This document shows positions 18,948 to 26,833 of a stretch of 64,000 bases of DNA, in pieces. The translations under genes and the position numbers were made by a program. Origin of the DNA: an uncultured Bacteroidia bacterium (GTDB lineage: Bacteria > Bacteroidota > Bacteroidia > Bacteroidales > Prolixibacteraceae). Within the stretch, counting starts at the first letter, position 1. Each line of letters begins with the position of its first letter. A model generated the notes under the pieces. It was not told where the DNA came from. It saw only the letters and a list, made by a program, of their open reading frames with translations, and did not search any database. Location: NCBI GenBank assembly GCA_903897145.1, contig CAIUAN010000007.1, positions 18,827 to 82,826 of the forward strand, read 5' to 3'.

Positions 18948-20294
18948 TTATTTTTGTGATTTATGATCTAACTCATGTTGCTCTTCAGCCATCTCCCAGA
19001 TTGGAATAACAGGAAAGAACTTAACAAGAATCGTAATAATAATTAGAACTAAAAGCAAGGTTCCCACTGTTATCGCTGTTTCAATTACGGTTGGCTGATA
19101 TACCATCCACGCCTGAGGAACATATTGTTTTGGCAAGAACGGATGATCTTGTGTTGGGACAACAATTAAAAATCGTTTAAACCAAGCTGCAACTAGGACT
19201 ACAATGGAGATAATAAGCATTGAGAATGGTTTCCGAAAGAAGCTAAACAACAGCAAGATAATTGGAAGAACCAATCCAAGCAGTTGAACGCTCCAAAACA
19301 TAACCGCATACTCGCCAACAAATAGATCATGTAGATGAATAGCTTCAGCCGTTTTCATTTTGTAAGCTGGCACAAGGTATTCGTTGATGTTAAAATACAA
19401 GTATACGATCGAAACTAAGACTAAAAGTTTACCCATCATGTCGAAATGATGATTGGTAAGGTATTTATCTAATTTATAGTTTGAGCGGACAAAATACATC
19501 ACAATAACCACCGCTGCTGAACCTGCAACAAAAGCCCCCGTTAGGAAGTAAGGACCAAAAATGGTGCTATCCCATCCTGGACGAAGCGTTACAGCAAACA
19601 GCCATGATGTTACCGTATGAATGGCAAATGCTGTTGGGATTATCAAGATTAATAAAATACGAATTGCTTTCATCAAAAGACGATATTGCTCTGGTGTATG
19701 TTGCCATTTTACGGACATCACCTCATACAAATTCTGAAGCCACTTTGGAGTATGATTCATGCGACCTTTGCTAATTGCAAGATCCGGTATTAGCGGCAAG
19801 AAGTAGAGTAAAATACTAATTGTCAAGTAGGTGATGACCACGGTCACGTCCCATACAATTGGCGATTGAATACGTCCGTAAAGAAAAACATTCCCTAACC
19901 GTTCAGGGTGTCCCATGTCGATGATAATAACTAGTCCGGCAACAGCTGCAAAAGCGACTGCGATAATTTCTGCAATTCGAGCGATTGGTTTCACCCATTT
20001 AAATCCAATCAGGCCAAGGATTGAACTTATTAGCATCCCGACTAAACTTGTGGCAACAAAAAATACAAAGTTGGCAATATACATACCCCAGCTAGTGTAA
20101 TCACGTAAGCCGGTAACAATTAGTCCTTTATCCCACTGAATAGAATAAGCATAAATACAACCCATCAAAGAGATCCCTAAGAAACCCATCCAAACCACAA
20201 ATCCTTGTGTAATTCCAACAGGTCTTAAAATATCAGCTGCAATAGAATCGAGTTTTTTGTCCTGCAAAAAATCCGTATTTACTTCTGACGCCAT
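18948..20294 (-). CDS. NrfD/PsrC-like quinol-interacting membrane subunit
   Basis: A 448-aa polytopic inner-membrane protein with about ten helices, of the NrfD family (also ActC/ActF, HybB, PsrC). It probably binds menaquinol and passes electrons to the iron-sulfur subunit encoded upstream. Visible features are the first helix after GITQGFVVWMGFLG, the segment GMYIANFVFFVATSLVGML, and IDMGHPERLGNVFLYGRIQSPI, where the conserved His and Arg occur. Only one NrfD-type subunit is encoded, unlike classical alternative complex III, which has two. Confidence 0.88.
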   Translation of the reverse strand: MASEVNTDFLQDKKLDSIAADILRPVGITQGFVVWMGFLGISLMGCIYAYSIQWDKGLIVTGLRDYTSWGMYIANFVFFVATSLVGMLISSILGLIGFKWVKPIARIAEIIAVAFAAVAGLVIIIDMGHPERLGNVFLYGRIQSPIVWDVTVVITYLTISILLYFLPLIPDLAISKGRMNHTPKWLQNLYEVMSVKWQHTPEQYRLLMKAIRILLILIIPTAFAIHTVTSWLFAVTLRPGWDSTIFGPYFLTGAFVAGSAAVVIVMYFVRSNYKLDKYLTNHHFDMMGKLLVLVSIVYLYFNINEYLVPAYKMKTAEAIHLHDLFVGEYAVMFWSVQLLGLVLPIILLLFSFFRKPFSMLIISIVVLVAAWFKRFLIVVPTQDHPFLPKQYVPQAWMVYQPTVIETAITVGTLLLVLIIITILVKFFPVIPIWEMAEEQHELDHKSQK

Positions 20295-20371
20295 AATTTT
20301 CTATTTATTTTATAGTCTATAATTTTATTTTCAATCAGCACCCGAATGCCGACTCGTTTTGCTTGATTAAT

Positions 20372-21340
20372 TTAGATTGACTTTACTGGATCTTTATCAT
20401 CCTTAAATTCAAACAATCTATTTTTTGCTGGTAGGTAATAAACACGCGGCTTAGTACCTAGTTCAGGCATCAATTGATAGCCCGCATTAACTTTTAGCAA
20501 TTCACTTAGACGGAAGGTCTCTTTTGTAGTACCATTGGTTACTGAATCTTGATTTTCATCGCCAAAATAGTACACCCCATTAGGACAGGCAGACACACAA
20601 TATGGAAGCTTGCCTTCACGAAGACGGTCAGAACTAAACAAACATTTTGAAATGGTTCCCTTACGCTGTGGAACGTTTAGTTCGACATTATAAGGCGTTC
20701 CTTTATCGGCTTCAGCCATCAGTGGCTCTTCCCAATGGAATAAACGTGCTGAATATGGACAAGCGGCAATACAAAAACGACAACCGATACAACGCTCATT
20801 ATCGATTAGCACGATACCATCTTGACGCTTAAAGGTTGCATCAACCGGACAAACCGCAACACAAGGTGGGTTATCACAATGCTGACAAGGTTTTGGCATA
20901 AAATAGGGAGCTGTATGTTCAGACTCCTGCATAACCAATGTATTTATATGGTATTCGTGTGGGCGAAGGTGGTGGGCACCTTGACAAGCCGTAATACATT
21001 TCCGTGCATTGCGACATTTCGCCAGGTCAATAACCATCACAAAACGATGCCCTTTTAATCCTTCACGACCTTGTTTCTGAAGTTGATTTAGATCTACCTT
21101 AATATCTTTAAATCCCTCTTTAGGGACTTCGATAATGCGATTGTCAGCGGTTAAAACTCGAACGAAATTAGCACCTGGCTTCGTCTCTTCATAATTATAA
21201 CCGGAGTAAATAGCAGCACCCCCTGCCGCAGCTACTGCACCGAACAAACCAAAATTCTTAAAGAAATCACGTCTAGAGTTGGTACTGCCGTGCTCTAGAT
21301 TGCCGTGATCAGGACTTGCATCTTTACTGTTTTGACTCAT
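20372..21340 (-). CDS. Tat-exported four-cluster iron-sulfur subunit (HybA/NrfC/ActB-C-terminal type)
   Basis: A 322-aa periplasmic ferredoxin-like subunit. A twin-arginine signal (SRRDFFKNFG, about 22-31) is followed by an Ala/Gly-rich helix. Cysteine motifs: I = C109, C115, C119; II = C152, C155, C160, C164; III = C184, C187, C190, C194; IV = C233, C248, C252. Motifs I and IV each lack the second cysteine (Ala112 and Ser236 occupy it), so two of four clusters have three cysteine ligands and may be 3Fe-4S or otherwise ligated. It is first in the respiratory operon, and no molybdopterin subunit is encoded. Confidence 0.88.
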   Translation of the reverse strand: MSQNSKDASPDHGNLEHGSTNSRRDFFKNFGLFGAVAAAGGAAIYSGYNYEETKPGANFVRVLTADNRIIEVPKEGFKDIKVDLNQLQKQGREGLKGHRFVMVIDLAKCRNARKCITACQGAHHLRPHEYHINTLVMQESEHTAPYFMPKPCQHCDNPPCVAVCPVDATFKRQDGIVLIDNERCIGCRFCIAACPYSARLFHWEEPLMAEADKGTPYNVELNVPQRKGTISKCLFSSDRLREGKLPYCVSACPNGVYYFGDENQDSVTNGTTKETFRLSELLKVNAGYQLMPELGTKPRVYYLPAKNRLFEFKDDKDPVKSI

Positions 21341-22020
21341 AAATTAAATGCTATTTATCTGTTTACACTGCCTGAAACCTAATCAAAAGCAGCCAATATT
21401 TTATTTAAAATCAAAAAATAAGCTAAAATACGGAACGAATTTTAGGTCGAAAGACAATTCTACATCTTGCAAATTGCAGTTCTTAACTCGCAGATTTTCA
21501 CAAGAAATATTAATATAAAAATCGACAGAGGCCTAACTAACAATACATTAATCACAAAAAGCTAGAGTCAAAAACCCCTTTAATTACGGGGTCGAAATTA
21601 CAATTATATTTTAATATTAACCGCAATTCAAAGGGAATTTTCGCTTACTTTTTTTAAAACTTTTAACAGCCTGATTTTTAAAATTAAGCTCAAAACAGGG
21701 CTTATCAAAAATGCATTTACAAATTAAACCAATTCAAAAAAAAAAGGTTTTTAAATTATCTTGATCTTAACTTAAAGTTAACATTACAAGAAATCAAAAA
21801 AAACTAAGACTCGCCACATAACTTCAAGCAGGGAATAAAAAAAATACCGATTTTAAGGTATTGCAAGATCTACAGTCCAAACCGATATTTACATCGTTTC
21901 GAATTGCGTGAAGAAAATAGACCGATTATGACTCGAAAAGTTAAAATGAGTCGAAAAGTTAAAATATGTTATAAAAAATTAATTTTACGCCACCTAATTG
22001 AAATTACCCTATTACCTAAA
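21341..22020. other. 680-nt AT-rich divergent intergenic region
   Basis: Lies between the respiratory operon (leftward) and the chimeric sigma gene (rightward) and should hold the promoters of both. It is rich in A/T runs. I found no exact TAnnTTTG with TTG at 19 nt on either strand and no convincing ORF. The only structure noted is the 18-nt-period direct repeat at 21933-21965. Confidence 0.6.
21933..21965 (+). repeat. Direct repeat upstream of the sigma-factor chimera
   Basis: TCGAAAAGTTAAAAT occurs at 21933-21947 and again at 21951-21965, an 18-nt period. It lies about 60-90 nt before the preferred start at 22021. It could be an operator or a simple tandem duplication; the sequence alone does not decide. 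Confidence 0.6.
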
Positions 22021-23175
22021 ATGTTAACGACAGATAAAATATTATTTGGAGAGATCAAGAGTCGTAATCTAAAAGTTTACGAAGCTTTATTTCGCGAATA
22101 CTATCCCCAACTTGTAAAATTCTCCGAAAACTATATTTATGATAAACAAGAGTGCGAAGATATCGTGCAAAACTTGTTTATCCATTTCTGGGAAAATGCG
22201 GAACGCATCAATCTCACCGTATCGATTAAAGCGTATTTATTTGAGTCGGTAAGAAATCGGTGCATCAACCACCTGCGCGATTTAAACATCCATGACAAAC
22301 ACAACTTACTCTATTTAGAGACGCAACTGAATTATGAAAATTATTCAGACACTCCAGACCCTGAGATAATCTTAAAGATTAATGCCGCAATTTCGCAATT
22401 GCCGAAGCAGATGAGTGAGATATTTAGACTGAAATATCTGGAGGGGAAAAAGCTAAAAGAGATTGCGACTCTTAGCCAAGTTAGTGAAAACACCATAAAA
22501 ACACAACTTCAAAGGGCGAAAGATAAAATCAGAAGGATACTTGGTAAAGATGAATTATATAGCGAACTTCGTGGGCCTGGTAAAAACATGACTATCTTGG
22601 CGACGGCCTATGCCGACACGCTCATGAATGGAACAGGCCGGAATGAGCCTATCCTTATGACGATCACCTACGGGATAGGACGTATTTTCCAAACTGTACT
22701 AGGCAATGCAGATGAGAATGGTGGACCATCGATGCAGTGCGTCGGTTTCATTACCACCTTTCAACGTGGCGCCGAATGGGCGGCCAGTGGAGCGGTGACT
22801 CAAGAGGTTCCATTCGACTTTCCAACTGCCGTTACAGTATCTTTACGCCCTAACTTTAGCGTGATGACCATCGAAGATGACCTTGCTAAGATTGCCCAGT
22901 ATGATCTGACTAAAAGCACAAAATACTTTGTTAATTTGCAACACCATATGCGTAAAGAGGCCAAGACTGCTAGCGGATTTAAGAAATTTGAAAAGATGAT
23001 GCTCGTGGTATTGGAAGACAAAGCTGCGACAGTGGAAGGAAAAAAATTACTCTTAGGAGAGCTTAGCTGGATGGGGTCATCTGAAAGCATTCCAGTGATT
23101 CAAAAACTTACAGAGAATTCAGAATTAAAAGCAGCGGCTGAAGCTGCACTAGAACGCATAAATACAGCTAAATAA
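22021..23175 (+). CDS. Chimera: ECF sigma factor fused in frame to the C-terminal part of a ThuA-domain protein
   Basis: Residues 1-176 form an ECF sigma factor: region 2 (EALFREYYPQLVKFSENYI, then DIVQNLFIHFWEN) and region 4 (SQLPKQMSEIFRLKYLEG, then SQVSENTIKTQLQRAKDKI). From about residue 177 (DELY, 22549-22560) it changes to the tail of a ThuA-like protein. RGPGKNMTILATAYAD, ITYGIGRIFQTVLGNADE and the AMQCVGF/QRGAEW-type segment are family signatures, followed by a HEAT-like helical end. The ThuA N-terminal half, with its active-site region, is missing. The start at 22021 gives the normal ECF N-terminus; the frame extends upstream to a TTG at 21904. The stop is 5 nt before the next gene. 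It may be a deletion scar, a real fusion or an assembly error. Confidence 0.85.
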   Translation: MLTTDKILFGEIKSRNLKVYEALFREYYPQLVKFSENYIYDKQECEDIVQNLFIHFWENAERINLTVSIKAYLFESVRNRCINHLRDLNIHDKHNLLYLETQLNYENYSDTPDPEIILKINAAISQLPKQMSEIFRLKYLEGKKLKEIATLSQVSENTIKTQLQRAKDKIRRILGKDELYSELRGPGKNMTILATAYADTLMNGTGRNEPILMTITYGIGRIFQTVLGNADENGGPSMQCVGFITTFQRGAEWAASGAVTQEVPFDFPTAVTVSLRPNFSVMTIEDDLAKIAQYDLTKSTKYFVNLQHHMRKEAKTASGFKKFEKMMLVVLEDKAATVEGKKLLLGELSWMGSSESIPVIQKLTENSELKAAAEAALERINTAK

Positions 23176-23180
23176 ATAAA

Positions 23181-24263
23181 ATGAGCTTGAAAAAAACTAA
23201 AACATCCATTGTATTAATCGTTCTAACTATTGGCATCTTATCGTCCAATTTAGCAACGGCTCAGGCAAAATGGGATTACCTTCCTCCGCGTGGATATGTC
23301 GCCCATAAAGTAGAACAACCCCTAACCATCGATGGGAAGGCTGAAAAAGCATGGGATAATGCACCATGGAGCAACTATTTTAACGATATCGAGGGGAGTA
23401 AAAAACCCAAGCCACGATTCAAAACTCGGATGAAGATGCTTTGGGATGCGAAATATCTCTATGTCTATGCTGAACTAGAAGAGCCGCATGTCTGGAGTTA
23501 TCAGACCAAACGCGACTGCAAAATATTTATCGAGAATGACTTCGAGATGTTTATCAAACCTTCGACAATGGCTCCTACCTATGGCGAGTTTGAGATGAAC
23601 GCCAGAGGAACAGTCTGGGATCTCTATTTTCACCGCCCCTATCGATCAGGAGCAAACTATATGGAAAGTTGGGATATGCGCGACATTGTGGTTGGAGTCG
23701 ATGTTCAAGGAACGATCAACAATCCTGCAGATATAGACAAAGGGTGGAGTGTTGAAGTGGCTTTCCCTTGGAGTGCTTTACGCGACTTAGGACGAAAAAG
23801 CCCATGCAATGATGGAGATATCTGGCGAGTTAACTTCTCTCGAGTGGAATGGGAACAGGCAGTATCTGCGGATGGGAAATATATTCACAAGGTAGGGCCA
23901 CATCAAGAGAGTTTAAAAGAAGACAATTGGACATGGTCGCCTCAACGTGTGGTTCAGATGCACGAACCTGAATACTGGGGTTACTTTCAGCTTTCAACAA
24001 AGACAAGCGGTTCGGTCGCATTTAAGCGACCACAAGAGGAGACCATTTTGCAAACCCTCATTTACCTCCTTCGTGCCAAACGGGAAAATATGGAAGCTAA
24101 AACCATCCAAGCGCTTATCGGCGATGATAAAATTCAAGTTAAGGGTTTTAACTTTAAAGCAGAAATGCAAGAGTCACTCTTTGGCTTCTATATCATTATC
24201 ACAAATGTGGATAATGGAGAACGCTATGCCATCGATGAGCTAGAAGTGATCAAAAAACTATAA
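23181..24263 (+). CDS. Secreted carbohydrate-binding (CBM9-like) protein
   Basis: A 360-aa protein with a signal peptide (about 1-28). The mature part has the CBM9-like pattern: EQPLTIDGKAEKAWDNAPWS, then TRMKMLWDAKYLYVYAEL, then IFIENDFEMFIKP and KGWSVEVAFPWSALRDL. These domains bind sugar chains or ends. A conserved C-terminal tail follows (about 280-360), so this is a single-domain extracellular or periplasmic binding protein. It starts 5 nt after the chimeric gene, so the two should be co-transcribed. Confidence 0.85.
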   Translation: MSLKKTKTSIVLIVLTIGILSSNLATAQAKWDYLPPRGYVAHKVEQPLTIDGKAEKAWDNAPWSNYFNDIEGSKKPKPRFKTRMKMLWDAKYLYVYAELEEPHVWSYQTKRDCKIFIENDFEMFIKPSTMAPTYGEFEMNARGTVWDLYFHRPYRSGANYMESWDMRDIVVGVDVQGTINNPADIDKGWSVEVAFPWSALRDLGRKSPCNDGDIWRVNFSRVEWEQAVSADGKYIHKVGPHQESLKEDNWTWSPQRVVQMHEPEYWGYFQLSTKTSGSVAFKRPQEETILQTLIYLLRAKRENMEAKTIQALIGDDKIQVKGFNFKAEMQESLFGFYIIITNVDNGERYAIDELEVIKKL

Positions 24264-24303
24264 TCAAAACTCTATCAAACCAATAGCAAAACAAATGTAA
24301 ATC

Positions 24304-25413
24304 ATGAAAACAGCAGCAATTATTCTTATTACCCTTCTTTCCCTCAACCTTACTGGGGCTAATAAACCGAAAGCGCCTAAACGTGCGTATTCAAGTCATA
24401 AATTTTATTTCGCGGCTTGGGGTGCTGCAGGCGGTGGTTCTGATGAGACACAGCTTGCACGTATGAAAGTTCTAGCAGCTGCTGGAATTACAGATCTTCT
24501 TCCTGGAGGAGATCCCAAACGGTTAGCTCAACTTATAAAATTAGCAGATCAGTGCGGAATACGTATTCATGCTTGGCATTGGATGATGAATGTCGGAGGG
24601 TCTAAAGAATGTAGGGAACATCCCGACTGGTATTCAGTCAATCGTTTAGGACAAAGCTGTCGTGATTTTCATCCTTATGTCGACTACTATAATTTCTTAA
24701 GTCCATTCTCCCCTGGAGCACGTGAATACATCAAAAATGGAGTTCGCGAAATAGCGAAAGTCAAAGGGTTAGCTTCGGTTCATTTCGATTACATCCGCTA
24801 TGTCGATGTTCTTCTTGGTGCTGAACTACAAACTCACTACAAACATAATGGAGGTCCACTGGTGCAGGATCGTCTGATGGCCGAATACGACTTCGACTAC
24901 CACCCATTAGCACGAAAAGCCTTTAAAGAACAGTTCGGAACTGATCCAATGGAATTGCCTGACAAAGAAGAAAATGCAGCTTGGAAACAATTTCGGATGA
25001 ACGCCATAACTTCACTCGTTGAAGAGTGTGTTCAGATTTGTCATGAAGAAGGTACACGAGCCTCAGCTGCAGTATTTCCATTCCCACAATTAGCGAGAGA
25101 ATATGTGAAACAAGACTGGGCCCATTGGAGTCTCGACACTTTCTTTCCTATGGTTTATAAGCAAGATCACCAAGGAAACCTAAACTGGGTGGGCTTTGCA
25201 ACACAAGAAGGTGTTCGCGAGATGAAAAAGGGACAAGACCTTTTCACTGGTCTTTCGGTAGATAATTATGGCGATAACATGGACGATTTCGCAGAGGCCA
25301 TCAAGCAAGCACACGATCATGGAGCAAGAGGCGTTGCATTCTTTCACGGAAATGCACTCAAAGAGAAACATCTTGCTGTAATTAAGAGATTCAATGACCT
25401 ATACAACAAATAG
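24304..25413 (+). CDS. Secreted GHL10-like putative glycoside hydrolase
   Basis: A 369-aa protein with a signal peptide (about 1-19) and a TIM-barrel-like pattern. Segments include AWGAAGGGSDETQL, GIRIHAWHWMMNVGG, SVHFDYIRYVDV and WSLDTFFPMVYKQDH. The HFDYIRY element is characteristic of the GHL10/DUF187 superfamily. Family members are thought to cleave or bind glycans, but no substrate is established here. It lies in the glycan cluster, 40 nt after the CBM9-like gene. Confidence 0.72.
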   Translation: MKTAAIILITLLSLNLTGANKPKAPKRAYSSHKFYFAAWGAAGGGSDETQLARMKVLAAAGITDLLPGGDPKRLAQLIKLADQCGIRIHAWHWMMNVGGSKECREHPDWYSVNRLGQSCRDFHPYVDYYNFLSPFSPGAREYIKNGVREIAKVKGLASVHFDYIRYVDVLLGAELQTHYKHNGGPLVQDRLMAEYDFDYHPLARKAFKEQFGTDPMELPDKEENAAWKQFRMNAITSLVEECVQICHEEGTRASAAVFPFPQLAREYVKQDWAHWSLDTFFPMVYKQDHQGNLNWVGFATQEGVREMKKGQDLFTGLSVDNYGDNMDDFAEAIKQAHDHGARGVAFFHGNALKEKHLAVIKRFNDLYNK

Positions 25414-25468
25414 TTGATATAAAAGAATACAATTGCTTAAGCCAAAACCTAGATCGGAAAACAGTAAT

Positions 25469-26782
25469 ATGAATACGAAAACAAACAGAAGAGATTTCTT
25501 ACGCCAATCGGCTGTCTTAACGGCAACCACCGTTATTTTACCGACCCTGATCCCTTCGACGGCATTAGGAATGGGTGGAAAGTTAGCCCCAAGTGATCGG
25601 ATTGTTATGGGTGCCATTGGCACGGGTGGTCAGGGGACCAATGACCTGCGAGATTTTCTAGGACATAGTAAAGAGATACAGTTTGTAGCTGTTTGCGATG
25701 TCGATAGCACCCATTCAGCAAAAGCTAAAGGGATTATTGACCTTGCAAATAACAATACCGATTGTCGCACCTATGGCGACTATCGTGAGTTTCTCGAGAA
25801 AGAAAAAATTGATGCCGTATCGATTGCCCTACCCGATCATTGGCATGGACTGATCTATACTGCAGCAGCAAATAAGAAATTAGATATTTATGGCGAAAAA
25901 CCGCTTGCACGGACGATTCACGATAGTCAAGCCATTGTAAGTGCCGTAAAACGAAACAATATTGTTTGGCAGACTGGCAGCTGGCAGCGTTCTGAAGAGC
26001 GTTTCCGACGTGCAGCTGAACTTGCTATTAATGGCCGAGTAGGAAAAGTAACCCGCGTAGAGGTTGGACTACCCGATGGGATCAAAGGGATCGGAACACC
26101 TCCTGTAATCGATGTTCCTGCTGGACTCGACTGGGAAACCTGGTTAGGACCTGCGCCTAAATCACCTTATCGAGGTGTTTGTCATAGCGACTGGCGTTGG
26201 ATGCTTGACTATTCAGGTGGACAACTTACCGACTGGGCCGGTCATCATATCGACATTGCACAATGGGGCCTTGGCATGGAACGATCAGGACCAGTAGAGA
26301 TTGTTGGAAAGGGAACTTATCCATTAGATGGTCTTTACAATGTCCCATTTGCATTTGATTTCAACTGCAAATATGCCAATGGCGTAGAGATGCGAGTTGC
26401 CAATGCATCAGCATTACCTCATCGGATGGGTGTAGTGTGGTATGGTGATAAAGGATGGATTTTCGTTGATCGAAACAGAGCTGTTTCTGCTTCTGATCCA
26501 AAGATTCTTGAAGAGGTAATCGGAGAGAATGAAATCCATCTGTATAAGAGTGACAACCATATTGGCAACTTCCTCGAATGTATCCGATCACGTGCAGAGA
26601 CAGTTGCGCCAGCAGAGATTGCGCACAGATCAATATCTGTTGGTCTCTTAGGCGAAATTGCCATGACAACTGAGCAAACGATTAAATGGGATCCAAAAAA
26701 TGAGGTAATCATTGACAATCCTGCTGCAAGTCGATTGCTTTCACGACCATATCGTAAACCATGGGTCGAACTAACACGATAA
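25469..26782 (+). CDS. Tat-exported Gfo/Idh/MocA-family oxidoreductase (copy 1)
   Basis: NAD(P)-dependent sugar oxidoreductase of about 437 aa. The twin-arginine signal (NRRDFLRQS) at the extreme N-terminus and the Ala-rich stretch indicate folded export with bound cofactor. Rossmann segment GAIGTGGQGTNDL, the EKPLAR motif, and DWAGHHIDIAQWG are the family landmarks. The start at 25469 is chosen because it places RR near residue 7; an upstream start at 25433 adds 12 untypical residues. Together with the second copy (35192) and the DUF1080 hydrolase (50224), it suggests C3 oxidation of glycosides in the periplasm. That role is inference. Confidence 0.92.
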   Translation: MNTKTNRRDFLRQSAVLTATTVILPTLIPSTALGMGGKLAPSDRIVMGAIGTGGQGTNDLRDFLGHSKEIQFVAVCDVDSTHSAKAKGIIDLANNNTDCRTYGDYREFLEKEKIDAVSIALPDHWHGLIYTAAANKKLDIYGEKPLARTIHDSQAIVSAVKRNNIVWQTGSWQRSEERFRRAAELAINGRVGKVTRVEVGLPDGIKGIGTPPVIDVPAGLDWETWLGPAPKSPYRGVCHSDWRWMLDYSGGQLTDWAGHHIDIAQWGLGMERSGPVEIVGKGTYPLDGLYNVPFAFDFNCKYANGVEMRVANASALPHRMGVVWYGDKGWIFVDRNRAVSASDPKILEEVIGENEIHLYKSDNHIGNFLECIRSRAETVAPAEIAHRSISVGLLGEIAMTTEQTIKWDPKNEVIIDNPAASRLLSRPYRKPWVELTR

Positions 26783-26833
26783 ATCAAAATTAAAATAAAT
26801 AAATTATCTAATCTACTTATAAATTCTGCAATC

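Noticed and set aside
21904..22020. N-terminal extension of the sigma chimera from a TTG start
   Set aside because: The extension is basic, low in complexity and covers the direct repeat. ECF homologues begin at the residues encoded from 22021.
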